DNA from: Botrimarina colliarenosi
Lineage (GTDB): Bacteria > Planctomycetota > Planctomycetia > Pirellulales > Lacipirellulaceae
DNA: 64,000 nt
Reading direction: 5' to 3'
NCBI RefSeq assembly: GCF_007859955.1
Contig: NZ_SJPR01000001.1
Span: 1,431,590-1,495,589, forward strand
This document shows positions 24,893 through 34,235 of this stretch, piece by piece. The notes below the pieces were generated by a model, which did not search any database, had not been told where the DNA came from, and worked only from the letters and a program-made list of their open reading frames with translations. Position 1 is the stretch's first letter. Every line of letters begins with the position of its first letter. The translations under genes were made by a program, and so were the position numbers.

Positions 24893-25909
24893 TCAATAGC
24901 TGTGCTTGTCGATCTGGACTTTGCCGCGGAACGTCCAGTAGACCACCGACGTGTAGGCGAGCACAAACGGCAGGCCGATCAGGGCGAACAACGCCATCAA
25001 ACGCAAGGTCTTCGGCGACGAGGCCGAGTTGTAGATCGTCAGGCTGTCGGCCGGGTCGGTGGAGGACGCGACGAGCTCGGGGAAGAGGGCGAAGCCGAAC
25101 AGGAAGACAAGCGCTAAGATCGAACAGCCCGACGACACAAAGGCTTGGCCGTAGCGTCGCTGAGTCAGGCAGCGGGGCAGGTTGAGCACCGCCAGGAGGT
25201 TGAGCAGCACGATCACGGCGCCCCACGGGTGCTCGTCGAAGTTCTTGGTCGCCCGGTCGATCGTCCCCACCGCGACGGCGGTCGTCGCGAAGAAGAGTAC
25301 GACGTAGGCGGCGTAGGCGAACCAGGCCCAGACGCGGGTCCGCTCGCGCAACGCCCCGGTGGTTTTAAGACCCAAGTAGAGCGAGCCGTGCAGGGCGAAC
25401 GCGGCCACGGTCAACGCGGCGACCATCAGCGAGAAAGGACCGATCTGTTCGAGCGTCGAGCTCGCCATGATCCCCCGGTTGTCGAGCGGCACACCCGCCA
25501 TCGCCGCGCCGACGGCGGCGCCGTAGACGAGCGTCGTCACGAGGCTCGACAGAAAAAACATGCCGTCCCACAGCAGCCGCCACCACGCACGATCGACTTT
25601 GCCACGGAACTCGATAGACACCGCCCGGAAGATCAGCCCCCCGAGCGCCGCCATGAACGCGAAGTAGAAACCGCTGAACGCGGTGGCGTACGCCTCGGGA
25701 AACGCCGCGAACAGCGCGCCGCCGAACGTTACCAGCCACACCTCGTTGCCGTCCCACAGGGGGCCGATCGAGTTGATCGCTAGCCGACGGTCGTGGTCGC
25801 TCTTGTGCAGCGGGTGCACCAAGCCGACCCCAAGGTCGAACCCGTCGAGCACCGCGTAGCCGGCGAGCAACACGCCGAGCAGAACGAACCAGAGGGTGGG
25901 GTAATCCAT
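24893..25909 (-). CDS. cydB: Cytochrome bd ubiquinol oxidase subunit II
   Basis: A 338-residue integral membrane protein with the CydB N-terminus WFVLLGVLLAGYAVLDGFDL followed by GVGLVHPL, then SIGPLWDGNEVWLVTFGGAL and FPEAYATAFSGFYFAFM, all conserved in subunit II. The remaining helices and the ending fit the family length. With CydA it forms the high-affinity bd oxidase that reduces oxygen with quinol and does not pump protons, typically used at low oxygen or under stress. It lies downstream of cydA on the same strand; 188 nt with a repeat separate the two. Confidence 0.95.
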   Translation of the reverse strand: MDYPTLWFVLLGVLLAGYAVLDGFDLGVGLVHPLHKSDHDRRLAINSIGPLWDGNEVWLVTFGGALFAAFPEAYATAFSGFYFAFMAALGGLIFRAVSIEFRGKVDRAWWRLLWDGMFFLSSLVTTLVYGAAVGAAMAGVPLDNRGIMASSTLEQIGPFSLMVAALTVAAFALHGSLYLGLKTTGALRERTRVWAWFAYAAYVVLFFATTAVAVGTIDRATKNFDEHPWGAVIVLLNLLAVLNLPRCLTQRRYGQAFVSSGCSILALVFLFGFALFPELVASSTDPADSLTIYNSASSPKTLRLMALFALIGLPFVLAYTSVVYWTFRGKVQIDKHSY

Positions 25910-25982
25910 TGTTTCTCACATGAAAGAATAGCCACCGAGTTTCAAAGACCGAGTTTCAAAGAACGTGGAGTGGTTTCGATCT

Positions 25983-26043
25983 GACAGGATCGACTGGATG
26001 AACAGGATTGGCTTTCGATCCCGTCGATCCTGTAGATCCTGTC
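25983..26043. repeat. Inverted repeat with 9-nt phased arms between cydA and cydB
   Basis: Left units GACAGGATC, GACTGGATG and AACAGGATT; right units GATCCCGTC, GATCCTGTA and GATCCTGTC. The arms are complementary in 9-nt phase. Confidence 0.8.
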
Positions 26044-26097
26044 AAAACCTCTCTTCACTATCTCAGATTCTACACGGTGGCTGCGCGGTCAGTCTTC

Positions 26098-27549
26098 TTA
26101 GGCGTCTGCCATGCCGATGTCGTGCCGCCGCTCCGGGACCGTCTCGCCGTCGTCGTCACTCTCGCCTAGCTCTGGTCCATGTTGGATCTTGCCGTTGAGG
26201 AGCACCAGCCAAAGCACGCCGAGCGTGGTGTAGATGACGCCGAAGAAGACGATCGAGCCGAACACCTGGTCGGCGTGTACCGACTCGGAGACGCCGTCGC
26301 TGGTGCGGAGCCCGCCGGTGGCGACGCCGTCGATGATCGTCGGATAAACGATCCACGGCTGGCGGCCACACTCGGCGGCGACCCAGCCCGCCTCGTTGGC
26401 GGCCATCGCTAGCACGACCGAGCCGACGAAGAACCAGAGCAGCCAACGCTGCTCGAACAGCGTCCCGCGGCGGTAGAACCACCAAGCGACCCAGGTCGCG
26501 ACGATCATCAGCGTGCCGATACCGACCATCAGGTGGTACGCCTGGAAGGTGATCCACACGGGGGGCTCGCCGTAGACGGGCCCGAGTTGGTCGAAGCCTT
26601 GGACCACTGCCGTCGGGTCTTGGTGCACCAGCAGGCTGAGGCCCCCGGGGATCGCAACGCCCCAATCGACGCGGCGTTCTTGTTGGTTGGGCCAGCCGAA
26701 CAAGTAGAGCGGCGCGCCGGCCTGCGTCTCGTAAAGCCCTTCCATCGCGGCGAGCTTGGCCGGCTGGTGCTCGGCGACCATCTCGGCGTTGAAGTGCCCC
26801 GACACGGCTTGGCAGAGCGACGCGACCGTCGCCAACAGCAGCGCGCCGGTGAACGACCGCTTGGCGAAGTCGATATGCCGCCCCTTTAGCAGGTACCACG
26901 CCGAGATGCTCATCACGAAGCAAGCGCCGAGGACAAACGCCCCGAGCCAGACGTGCGTCAGTCGGTGTACGGTCGAGGGATTGAAGACCATCGCCCAGAA
27001 GTCAACGATCTCGGCCCGCATCGCGACGCGATCGCCAACAACGTGTTCACGTAGCACGTGGCCGGTGGGCGTCTGCTGCCAGCTATTGGCGATGACGATC
27101 CAGACCGACGAGAAGATGCCGCCAATCGCCACCATCAGCGTGGCGAAGAAGTGCATCTTCGGGCCGACGCGGTCCCAACCGAACAGCAGCAGGGAGAGGA
27201 AGCCCGACTCGAGGAAAAACGCAAAGATCCCCTCGGCGGCGAGCGCCGAGCCGAAGACATCACCCACGAACCGTGAGTAAGCGGCCCAGTTGGTGCCAAA
27301 CTGGAACTCCATGACGATGCCGGTGACGACACCCATCGCGAAGTTGAGCCCAAAGAGCCGCGTCCAAAACCGGGCGGCCTGCTCGTAGATCGCCTCTTTG
27401 GTCCAGAGGTAGCGTCCCTCGAGATAGACCAGCACCACGCCCAGCCCGATTGTGAGGGGCGGGAACAGGTAGTGGAACATGATCGTCAGCGCGAACTGAA
27501 TCCGCGACAGCATGACGACATCCATTCCGAAAACGGTCTCGTCGGGCAT
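26098..27549 (-). CDS. cydA: Cytochrome bd ubiquinol oxidase subunit I
   Basis: A 483-residue CydA. Seen: the N-terminal heme b595/d helix [20 protein letters not shown] with its His, [20 protein letters not shown] ... [20 protein letters not shown], the heme b558 region [20 protein letters not shown], and the conserved [18 protein letters not shown]. The Q-loop is of the short type. An alternative start eight codons later (27525) is possible. It is the quinol-oxidising, heme-carrying subunit; see cydB. Upstream lies a palindromic repeat and a divergent DinB-like gene. Confidence 0.95.
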   Translation of the reverse strand: MPDETVFGMDVVMLSRIQFALTIMFHYLFPPLTIGLGVVLVYLEGRYLWTKEAIYEQAARFWTRLFGLNFAMGVVTGIVMEFQFGTNWAAYSRFVGDVFGSALAAEGIFAFFLESGFLSLLLFGWDRVGPKMHFFATLMVAIGGIFSSVWIVIANSWQQTPTGHVLREHVVGDRVAMRAEIVDFWAMVFNPSTVHRLTHVWLGAFVLGACFVMSISAWYLLKGRHIDFAKRSFTGALLLATVASLCQAVSGHFNAEMVAEHQPAKLAAMEGLYETQAGAPLYLFGWPNQQERRVDWGVAIPGGLSLLVHQDPTAVVQGFDQLGPVYGEPPVWITFQAYHLMVGIGTLMIVATWVAWWFYRRGTLFEQRWLLWFFVGSVVLAMAANEAGWVAAECGRQPWIVYPTIIDGVATGGLRTSDGVSESVHADQVFGSIVFFGVIYTTLGVLWLVLLNGKIQHGPELGESDDDGETVPERRHDIGMADA

Positions 27550-27678
27550 TTCTGGCGATTGCTCGTGGGTGGCGGCGCGGAGCGTTTACGTTACACCATC
27601 GGCCACGACCCGTTGCGCGGATAGCGCGGCAGATGGTCGCGGTTGGGGGAGTTGGGTTGTGAGTTGCAAGTTGGCGCA

Positions 27679-27764
27679 ACTCCCGGCGCTGGCGCTTAGG
27701 GCTCCCGACCCATATTGCATAAGCAATACTCGCAAAGGGAGCCCTAAGCGCCAGCGCCGGGAGT
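27679..27764. repeat. Perfect 28-nt inverted repeat upstream of cydA
   Basis: Arms 27679-27706 and 27737-27764 (starting ACTCCCGGCGCTGGCGCTTA), 30-nt loop. Confidence 0.85.
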
Positions 27765-27826
27765 GAACCCGCGGACGCCGCAATGCGTCCCTATCGTCGT
27801 CCGCTTCGCCCCCGAGGGTTCCCCGC

Positions 27827-28354
27827 ATGTCCCAGCGTCTCGAAGTTACCGACCCCGCCGCGTACCGCCGTAAGCTCCAGGACCAACTGGCTGGGCGCGA
27901 TCCGCTGGAGGTGATCGGACAAACGCCGGCCGCGCTGCGGGCCCTCTTTGCCGGTGTGGACGAGGCGACCGTCCGGTCGCGGCCGTTCCCTGGCAAGTGG
28001 ACGCCGCTCGAGGTGCTTGGCCACCTGGTCGACGCCGAGTGGTCGTTCGGTTGGCGGATGCGATTGGTCCTTGGGGACGACACGCCGCCGATTGTGCCGA
28101 TGGACCAGGAGAAGTGGGTCGTCGCCCAGCGACACAACCAGGCGTCGCTCGGCGAGTTACTCGACGACTTCGCGGCGCTCCGCGCGATCAACCTGCGGCT
28201 TTGGCGCCAGATGACGCCAGCGGACTTGCAGCGGATCGGCGTCCATGGCCAGCGGGGAGAAGAATCGCTCGACACGATGCGTTGGATGCTCGCCGGGCAC
28301 GACGAGTCGCACCTCGACCAGATCGAGCGCTACCTCGTTGCGGCGCGGCCTTAG
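27827..28354 (+). CDS. DinB-like (DinB_2) domain protein
   Basis: A 175-residue four-helix-bundle protein of the DinB/YfiT superfamily. The likely metal ligands are His in LEVLGHLVDAEW (about 66) and the two His in AGHDESHLDQIERY (about 158-162), the usual three-histidine site. FPGKWTPLEVLGHL is the typical N-terminal signature after helix 1. Some relatives are metal-dependent thiol (mycothiol or bacillithiol) transferases, many are unassigned; the substrate is unknown here. Monocistronic between two palindromic repeats. Confidence 0.88.
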   Translation: MSQRLEVTDPAAYRRKLQDQLAGRDPLEVIGQTPAALRALFAGVDEATVRSRPFPGKWTPLEVLGHLVDAEWSFGWRMRLVLGDDTPPIVPMDQEKWVVAQRHNQASLGELLDDFAALRAINLRLWRQMTPADLQRIGVHGQRGEESLDTMRWMLAGHDESHLDQIERYLVAARP

Positions 28355-28363
28355 CACTTCGCT

Positions 28364-28427
28364 CCGGTCGCTGACGCTCCCGGCTCGCCAGTCAGAGGAA
28401 CGGCGAGCCGGGAGCGTCAGCGACCGG
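28364..28427. repeat. Perfect inverted repeat, CCGGTCGCTGACGCTCCCGG family
   Basis: Arms 28364-28389 and 28402-28427 are exact complements. A single arm of the same family lies just after leuA at about 52552-52576. Confidence 0.85.
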
Positions 28428-28445
28428 AACTGAACGGCCCACCCG

Positions 28446-29210
28446 TCACTGCCGCGGTGGTGGTCCGCCGCGCCGCCCACCGGGGCCGCCGAAGCCGCCC
28501 CGTGACTTCGCGATGACCCCCGGGAATTGGCCGTCGTCCCCCTCGGCGGGCGTGCGGCCGAGCGTGAGGTTGAACTCGACCTCGTACTCGTCGAGCGGCG
28601 ATCCCTCGATCTTGCGGAAGTCGCCCATCAAGAGCTTCCGCTCCGCCTCACCACCGACGCTCCGCAGCACGCCGTCGCGCTCGTTCTGCGGCTGACCGGC
28701 GACGAATAGCTGGGTCGTTAGCACCCGTTGGCCGTTTTGACTCACGGCGAAGTGGATGTGTGGCGTGCGGCCCGGGTAGGGGACCGGCTTGATCGTGCGG
28801 AAGTAGTAGGCGCCCGACGAGTCGGTCAGGAAGCGGCCGTACCCCTGGAAGTTCTTGTCGCGCTCGGCGTTGCGGTCGGCCGAGTGCAGATAGGCGCCGT
28901 TGTTATCGACCTGCCAGATCTCGACGACGGCGTTGCGGACCGGCTCGCCGGCGCGGCTGAGGACCCGACCGGTGAGGTGCGTGATGTCGCCGAGGCCGTG
29001 GGCGGTCGCCTCGTTGACGATTAAGAGGTCGTTGTCGGTGTCGAGCGGCAGCCGGTCGGGATAGAAGGGGCCCTCGGTCATCGACGGCGTGGCGAGCAAC
29101 TCCGCCAGCGCGGCGGGCGACATCGCGGCAATGCCGGCGGCCGTGAAGCCGGTTCGGAGCGAGCTCAAGAGGAATTCACGGCGCGGTAGTCGGACGAGTC
29201 GGGATGGCAT
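28446..29210 (-). CDS. Intradiol ring-cleavage dioxygenase family protein (protocatechuate 3,4-dioxygenase-like), exported
   Basis: A 254-residue protein. The N-terminus RLVRLPRREFLLSSLRTGFT followed by hydrophobic residues looks like a Tat signal (R-R-E-F-L). The catalytic domain shows TEGPFYPDRLP, LTGRVLSRAGEPVRNAVVEI, WQVDNNGAYLHSAD and the iron-ligand region FRTIKPVPYPGRTPHIHFAV, with one Tyr and two His of the Tyr2His2 Fe(III) site; the other Tyr is probably in GAYLH or QGYGRF. The C-terminus is Gly/Pro/Arg-rich. AGGAG precedes the chosen ATG at 29210. Planctomycetes carry many such exported dioxygenase-like proteins with unknown substrates, so aromatic ring cleavage is likely but unproven. 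Confidence 0.87.
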   Translation of the reverse strand: MPSRLVRLPRREFLLSSLRTGFTAAGIAAMSPAALAELLATPSMTEGPFYPDRLPLDTDNDLLIVNEATAHGLGDITHLTGRVLSRAGEPVRNAVVEIWQVDNNGAYLHSADRNAERDKNFQGYGRFLTDSSGAYYFRTIKPVPYPGRTPHIHFAVSQNGQRVLTTQLFVAGQPQNERDGVLRSVGGEAERKLLMGDFRKIEGSPLDEYEVEFNLTLGRTPAEGDDGQFPGVIAKSRGGFGGPGGRRGGPPPRQ

Positions 29211-29293
29211 TTTCGGGGCTCCTGAGACAGCTGGCGACAAGGGCACTCTACCCGAAACCCGGCAGCGAGCCTCAGGTTCCGTTGATTCGGCGG

Positions 29294-29375
29294 GCCACGA
29301 AGAGGCACAAAAAGCACAGAACTGGTGGCGGCGTACGGCCCATTTTTTTTCGTGCCTTCTGTGCCACTTCGCGGC
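29294..29375. repeat. Inverted repeat with about 9-nt phased arms (GGCACAAAA/AGCACAGAA)
   Basis: Left arm GCCACGAAGAGGCACAAAAA (from 29294), right arm complementary and ending near 29375. It lies upstream of glnS and of the divergent dioxygenase gene. Confidence 0.8.
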
Positions 29376-29469
29376 TGCCCTCTGCGGCGACCACCGGGAG
29401 TGGTAAATTGGCCGGCGCCGGCTCCGCCCGGATCGCCCCGCCCGCCTATCCCGCCAAGTTGATACCGCG

Positions 29470-31185
29470 ATGTCCACGGAAGAGACGCCCCCCGCCGCTG
29501 CGAAAAACTTTATCGAGCAGCAGATCGACGCCGACTTGGCCGCCGGCCGCGCGGACCACGTCCATACGCGGTTCCCGCCGGAGCCCAACGGCTACCTCCA
29601 CATCGGCCACGCCAAGAGCATCTGCCTCAACTCGGGGCTGGCGCGCACCTACGGGGGCAAGTTCAACCTGCGGTTCGACGACACGAACCCCGCCAAAGAA
29701 GAACAAGAGTACGTCGACGCCATCATGGACGACGTCCGCTGGCTCGGCGCCGACTGGCAGGACCGGCTCTGCCACGCCAGCGACTACTTCGAGACCTACT
29801 ACGAGTGGGCCGTCGCCCTGGTGAAGGCGGGGCACGCCTATGTCTGCGACCTCACGGCCGACGAGATGCGCGAGACCCGCGGCACGCTCACCGAGCCGGG
29901 TACGCCGAGCCCCCACCGAGGCCGTTCGGTCGAGGAGAACCTCGATCTGTTCGCCCGGATGCGCGCCGGCGAGTTCCCCGACGGCGCCAAGACGCTCCGC
30001 GCAAAGATCGACATGGCGTCGCCGAACGTCAACCTGCGCGACCCGGTGATGTACCGCATCAAGCACGTGCCGCACCAGCGGACAGGCGACGCCTGGTGTC
30101 TGTACGCCGCCTACGACTGGGCGCACGGCCAAGGCGACGTGATGGAGGGGATCACGCACTCGATCTGCACGCTCGAGTTCGAGAACCACCGTCCCCTTTA
30201 CGACTGGTACCTCACTCGGCTGGACGAGTTGAAGCTGCTGCCGCATCCGCGGCCGCGACAGATTGAGTTCGCGCGGCTCAATCTCACCTACACGGTGATG
30301 AGCAAGCGGAAGCTGTTGCAGCTGGTGCAAGAGAAACACGTCGACGGCTGGGACGACCCCCGTATGCCAACCATCCGCGGCCTGCGGCGCCGCGGTTATA
30401 CGTCCGAGGCGATCCGTGCGTTCTGTGAACGGATCGGCGTCACCAAGCAGAACAGCACGATCGACATGCTATGGCTGGAGGACGCCGTGCGCGAGCACCT
30501 CAACGAAACGGCGGAACGTCGCATGGCGGTGCTGCGGCCACTGAAGGTGACGCTGACGGCGTTCGCCGACGGTTCGGAATTGCCGGAGGGGGTCATCAAG
30601 GTCTGCCAACTCGACAACCACCCGCAGCACCCCGAGCAAGGCTCGCGCGAGATCGAATTGACGCGCGACCTCTGGATCGAGGCGGACGACTTCATGGAGG
30701 AGGCCCCCAAGAAGTTCTTCCGGCTCAAGCCGGGCGGCGCGGTGCGGCTGCGCGGGGCGGGGATCGCCAAGTGTGAGGAGGTCATCAAGAACGCCGCCGG
30801 CGAAGTGACCGAACTGCGCTGCACCTTCGACCCCGACACCACGGCCCTTGCCGACGGCAAGAAGGTGAAGGGGACCATCCACTGGGTCCCGGCCGCTGAT
30901 TGCATCGACGCCGAGGTGCGGCTCTACGACCACTTGTTCGCGAAGGAAGACCCCGACAAGGCGGAAGAGGGGAAGACCTTCCTCGACAACATGAACCCGG
31001 CGTCGCTAGAAATCGTAGTCGCTAAGCTCGAGCCGGAACTCGCCGACGCCGAACCGGGCGAGCGGTACCAGTTCGAACGGCTCGGCTACTTCTTTGCCGA
31101 CCCGATCGACTCGGTCGACGAGGCGCCGGTCTTCAACCGCACCGTGACGCTCCGCGACGCTTGGGGCAAAGAAGCGGCGAAGTAG
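29470..31185 (+). CDS. glnS: Glutaminyl-tRNA synthetase
   Basis: A 571-residue class-I aminoacyl-tRNA synthetase. HIGH motif within FPPEPNGYLHIGHAKSICLN (about 37-56), the KMSKS equivalent VMSKRKL (about 277), RFDDTNPAKEEQEYVD, the GlnRS-type LEFENHRPLYDW, and the C-terminal anticodon-binding beta-barrels (about 345-571: FFRLKPGGAVRLRGAGI ... GTIHWVPAADCIDAEVRLYD). It charges tRNA-Gln directly, so with GatCAB present both routes to Gln-tRNA may exist, or GatCAB may mainly make Asn-tRNA. Bounded by repeats on both sides. Confidence 0.96.
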   Translation: MSTEETPPAAAKNFIEQQIDADLAAGRADHVHTRFPPEPNGYLHIGHAKSICLNSGLARTYGGKFNLRFDDTNPAKEEQEYVDAIMDDVRWLGADWQDRLCHASDYFETYYEWAVALVKAGHAYVCDLTADEMRETRGTLTEPGTPSPHRGRSVEENLDLFARMRAGEFPDGAKTLRAKIDMASPNVNLRDPVMYRIKHVPHQRTGDAWCLYAAYDWAHGQGDVMEGITHSICTLEFENHRPLYDWYLTRLDELKLLPHPRPRQIEFARLNLTYTVMSKRKLLQLVQEKHVDGWDDPRMPTIRGLRRRGYTSEAIRAFCERIGVTKQNSTIDMLWLEDAVREHLNETAERRMAVLRPLKVTLTAFADGSELPEGVIKVCQLDNHPQHPEQGSREIELTRDLWIEADDFMEEAPKKFFRLKPGGAVRLRGAGIAKCEEVIKNAAGEVTELRCTFDPDTTALADGKKVKGTIHWVPAADCIDAEVRLYDHLFAKEDPDKAEEGKTFLDNMNPASLEIVVAKLEPELADAEPGERYQFERLGYFFADPIDSVDEAPVFNRTVTLRDAWGKEAAK

Positions 31186-31352
31186 CGCGCAGAGACGCGG
31201 AGTCGCAGAGACCTGGGCTTTAAGCACTTTGCGCCTTCGCGCCTTGGCGTGATTTTAACTAATCAAATGAGTCTCACGCCAAGGCGCGGAGTCGCAAAGA
31301 GTTTTGATTCACACCTCGGCGACTCTGCGACTCTGCGCGAGATATCCTCTTT
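31185..31352. repeat. Inverted repeat with 8-nt phased arms, left of rhamnose mutarotase gene
   Basis: CGCAGAGACGCGGAGTCGCA outer arm and TTTGCGCCTTCGCGCCTTGG inner arm with complements on the right side; related to 24714-24892. Confidence 0.85.
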
Positions 31353-31373
31353 TCATGCAAGCGAGCCAGTAGC

Positions 31374-31769
31374 ATGCCGCCTGTTTACGGCCCAACGAAT
31401 CCGTCGCCCGAGTCCCAGGCCGCTGCGGGTGTGCGACGGTTCGCTTCGTTTGTTGAGCTGAAGCCCGAGCACGAAGCGGTCTACCGAGAGATGCACGCCG
31501 ATGTCTGGCCCGAGGTCGTCGCCGCCTGCAAGCGGGCGAACATCCAGAACTACCACATCTGGGTCCAGACGATCGGCGATCGGAAGTTCATCTTCCGGAG
31601 CTTCGAGTACACGGGCGTTGATCCCGCCGCCGACTTCGCCGCTGTTGGCGAGGACCCGACGATTCGTGAGAAATGGTGGCCGATCACGGACGATTGCATG
31701 ACGGCCGTCGATGGCGGCTCGGGTGGCGACGTGTGGCGCGACGCCGAGCTGGTGATGTTCCTGCCTTAG
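31374..31769 (+). CDS. L-rhamnose mutarotase (RhaM/DUF718 family)
   Basis: A 131-residue member of the dimeric ferredoxin-like family that interconverts the anomers of L-rhamnose. Family features: RFASFVELKPEHEAVYREMH near the start (catalytic His40-type position and a Tyr), HADVWPEVVAACKRANIQNY, HIWVQTIGDRKFIFRSFEYT and the tryptophan pair in EKWWPITDDCM. About 20 extra N-terminal residues precede the domain. The convergent neighbour is a GH28 pectinase, so the pair may belong to use of rhamnogalacturonan-like polysaccharides. It sits between two copies of the same inverted repeat family (31185-31352 and 31802-31916). Confidence 0.9.
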   Translation: MPPVYGPTNPSPESQAAAGVRRFASFVELKPEHEAVYREMHADVWPEVVAACKRANIQNYHIWVQTIGDRKFIFRSFEYTGVDPAADFAAVGEDPTIREKWWPITDDCMTAVDGGSGGDVWRDAELVMFLP

Positions 31770-31801
31770 CCGTAACGGCCTTCGAGGGAGCCATGAATAT
31801 C

Positions 31802-31916
31802 CCCTTTGCGCCTTCGCGCCTTGGCGTGAGACCAAAGCACTTTTATTAATCTCACGCCAAGGCGCGAAGGCGCAAAGGGACTTGCTTCAATCGTCTGCGT
31901 CTCTGTGCGAGTTTCT
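31802..31916. repeat. Inverted repeat with 8-nt phased arms, right of rhamnose mutarotase gene
   Basis: CTTTGCGCCTTCGCGCCTTG and its complement, then a half copy of the TCTGCGTCTCTG arm. It abuts the GH28 stop codon. Confidence 0.85.
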
Positions 31917-31917
31917 A

Positions 31918-33171
31918 CTATGGTGACTCGACGTCGCGCTTCACGATCGGCTCTCCCTTCTCAGCCGTGACCTCGACGTTGTTGAGCACGACGCCGCGTG
32001 CGTGACGGATTTCCAGGCCGGCTCGCTTGGCGGTGATCTGCACGTTCTCCAGCAGGACGTTCTCGATCGGGCATTCGGGCAGGCCCACGATGAAGCCCGC
32101 GTCCTTCGTGCTCGTGGCCGTTAGATTGCGGATCGTGATATTGCGGTACCGGGGCGTCGTTTTGGTGATCGGCTGGGCCTCTTCGACCTCGGCGGGGATC
32201 TTCGGGTAGTAGCTGGTGATCGTGATCGCGCCGGCGACGTTCTTCATTGTGATGTTCTCGCACAGCAGGTTCTCGACCGTGCCGCCCCGTTTGCGATCGC
32301 TCTTGATGCGGATGCCGTTGTCGGTGTCTTCGAATGTGCAGTTGCGGACGATGACGTCCTTCACCCCGCCGACGGTCTCGCTGCCGATCGACATGCCGTG
32401 GCCATGCTTGAACGTGCAGTCGGTGACGGTGAGGCCAAGAGCGGCGAACTCCCGGCCGTCGGCTCGCTTGCCCGACTTGACGGCGATGTTGTCGTCCCCC
32501 ACGTCGATGAGGCAGCGCCGCACGGTGACGTCGACGCACATGCTCGGGTCGATGGCGTCGGTGTTAGGCGCCCGCTCGGGGGCTAAGAAGGTGGCGTCCT
32601 CGACGAGCACGCCGTCGCACTCGGTCGGCACGAAGTGGAATTTTGGCGCGTTCTGGATCGTGACGCCGCGGACGACGAGGTTCTTTACGCGGGTCAGCAC
32701 AATCAAGTTGGGCCGGGGCAGCGTGTAGCCCGACTTCTTCTGGCGGGCCGCCTCGGCGGCGTCCCACCACGCCTGCCCGCCGCCATCGATCGTTCCCTCG
32801 CCCTCGATTGTGACATCCTCCAGGTCCTTGCCGGTGAGGAAGTGGTCGAACTTGCCCGGCTCGTCGGGGCGTTCGTAGGCGGTGCGGTCGCTGGTCGCCA
32901 GCAGCGTCGCCCCCTCAGCGAGCCGCAGGGTCGTGCGGGTCCCGATCGTCAGCGGCTCGCTCAGGTAGGTCCCCGCCGTGAGCAAGACGCTGCCGCCGCC
33001 CGCGTCGCCGCATTCGTCAAAGCACTTCTGGATCGCCGCGGTGTCGAGCGTCGTCCCGTCGCCGACCGCCCCCGCCTCTCGGACATCGAAGACCCGCGGC
33101 TCAGCCGCACCGGCGGCGGCTGTGGCGAGGAGCGTCACGAAGAGACCGAGGGAAGCAATCGAGGATTTCAT
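31918..33171 (-). CDS. Exported glycoside hydrolase family 28 protein (polygalacturonase-like)
   Basis: A 417-residue protein with signal peptide (SSIASLGLFVTLLATAAAGA) and a right-handed beta-helix. The four GH28 motifs are complete: NTDAIDPS (NTDxxD), GDDNIAVKSG (GDD), GHGMSIGSE (GHG) and IRIKSDRKRGG (RIK). The three aspartates of the first two motifs are the inverting catalytic acids. The substrate is a galacturonan or rhamnogalacturonan; exo or endo mode cannot be told. The start at 33171 was chosen because the signal peptide begins there; the longer open frame upstream runs through the antisense of tRNA-Leu, a common artefact. Convergent with rhaM. Confidence 0.93.
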   Translation of the reverse strand: MKSSIASLGLFVTLLATAAAGAAEPRVFDVREAGAVGDGTTLDTAAIQKCFDECGDAGGGSVLLTAGTYLSEPLTIGTRTTLRLAEGATLLATSDRTAYERPDEPGKFDHFLTGKDLEDVTIEGEGTIDGGGQAWWDAAEAARQKKSGYTLPRPNLIVLTRVKNLVVRGVTIQNAPKFHFVPTECDGVLVEDATFLAPERAPNTDAIDPSMCVDVTVRRCLIDVGDDNIAVKSGKRADGREFAALGLTVTDCTFKHGHGMSIGSETVGGVKDVIVRNCTFEDTDNGIRIKSDRKRGGTVENLLCENITMKNVAGAITITSYYPKIPAEVEEAQPITKTTPRYRNITIRNLTATSTKDAGFIVGLPECPIENVLLENVQITAKRAGLEIRHARGVVLNNVEVTAEKGEPIVKRDVESP

Positions 33172-33423
33172 AGAATCGCTGAGTACGAGGCGCCGAGAAG
33201 GAGGAAGGTCGAGAAGGAGGGCGGTGAAGAGGCCCGGCGGCACAAGATCTTCGGCCGGGGTCTCTCCCTGTATGCGGTGACGGGGGGCGAGTCGCAACGA
33301 CGAATCCTGCAAACTGGCGCACCAATCGCGCCGGCGACGAGAATCTCCCGGCGTTCGGCGGGACGTCTTGCATCCCAGCAAGGCTCGCCCATAATGGCCT
33401 AACTCGTTGCTCAGCAACGGCTT

Positions 33424-33506
33424 GCCGGAGTGGCGGAATGGCAGACGCGACGGATTCAAAATCCGTTGCCCGCAAGGGCGTGTGGGTTCGACTCCCACCT
33501 CCGGTA
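33424..33506 (+). tRNA. tRNA-Leu (anticodon CAA)
   Basis: An 83-nt cloverleaf: acceptor GCCGGAG pairs with CTCCGGT, anticodon stem ACGGA/TCCGT encloses the loop TTCAAAA (anticodon CAA), a long variable arm TGCCCGCAAGGGCG as in class II tRNAs, T-arm GTGGG-TTCGACT-CCCAC, discriminator A, CCA not encoded. It reads codon UUG. The 3' part doubles as the attachment site of the element that follows. Confidence 0.97.
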
Positions 33507-33508
33507 CT
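33453..33508 (+). repeat. attL: 56-bp repeat in the tRNA-Leu 3' half
   Basis: The 56 bp from GATTCAAAATCCG to CTCCGGTACT are identical at 39996-40051. The copy on this side completes the functional tRNA. Confidence 0.95.
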
Positions 33509-34235
33509 ACTACGCTGCGTTTTTCATAGCATTCTCGTTCCGACTCAGTCCAGAGCGGCCGGCATTTTTTTCCGCCTGTGTCCGCAGTTTTGTCCTTTTC
33601 TAGGAAGCGTCGGCCAGACACTCCGCGGTGCGGAATCGTCGATGGCCGCGGTAGTTTCTGCGGTATGACCGGATCTGCCGCTGTCGAAAAGACCTTTGCG
33701 GCTGCGCCGCCCGCCTTCGAGTCAGGGTTGATGCATTCCCAGCCAGTCGGGCAGTGCGCAGATTGACCGAGGTGAGCTGCAGCTGGGAGGCTTGGCGACT
33801 TCCTGGTAGCGGCCCAATGCTCCCCCGGCCGGGTGCCGCCTATCTTCAGAGGTCATCGCGACCGACGCTAATTGGTGGGCTCGCTAACCGCGGACGGGTG
33901 AGGCATCCGACGCCGCATGGGCAATCTGGGAAGCGTCCGAAATCAGCTGCACCGCTCCAACTACGCGGTACACCGAAGGTGTTGAGAAGTTTCACTACGA
34001 CGCGGCGGAAGTTGCCATTATTATTTCGCCGATTTTATGGCCGCCGATAGTAGATTAGTCGGCGCCAAATCTGACATTGGTGATGCACCCGACGCGGGTT
34101 CTGCTCCCTTCTTTACACATTTTGCACGCCATTTTTTCCGGCGGGCGCTACCCACGGCGGGGTGGGGCGCTCCGCTACACTCTCATGATCGTTCCCCTGC
34201 CTGATCTTCCACCCTGAACAGGAGCGTCGTCCCCG
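33509..34235. other. Non-coding left end of the element
   Basis: About 730 nt with no credible gene. It has patches of lower GC (around 34000-34130) and should hold the promoter of the FGE-like gene; AGGAG at 34220 serves its start. Confidence 0.5.

Noticed and set aside
31918..33621. Longer version of the GH28 gene with 150 extra N-terminal codons
   Set aside because: The extra part runs through the antisense of tRNA-Leu and has no signal peptide; the real start with signal peptide is at 33171.
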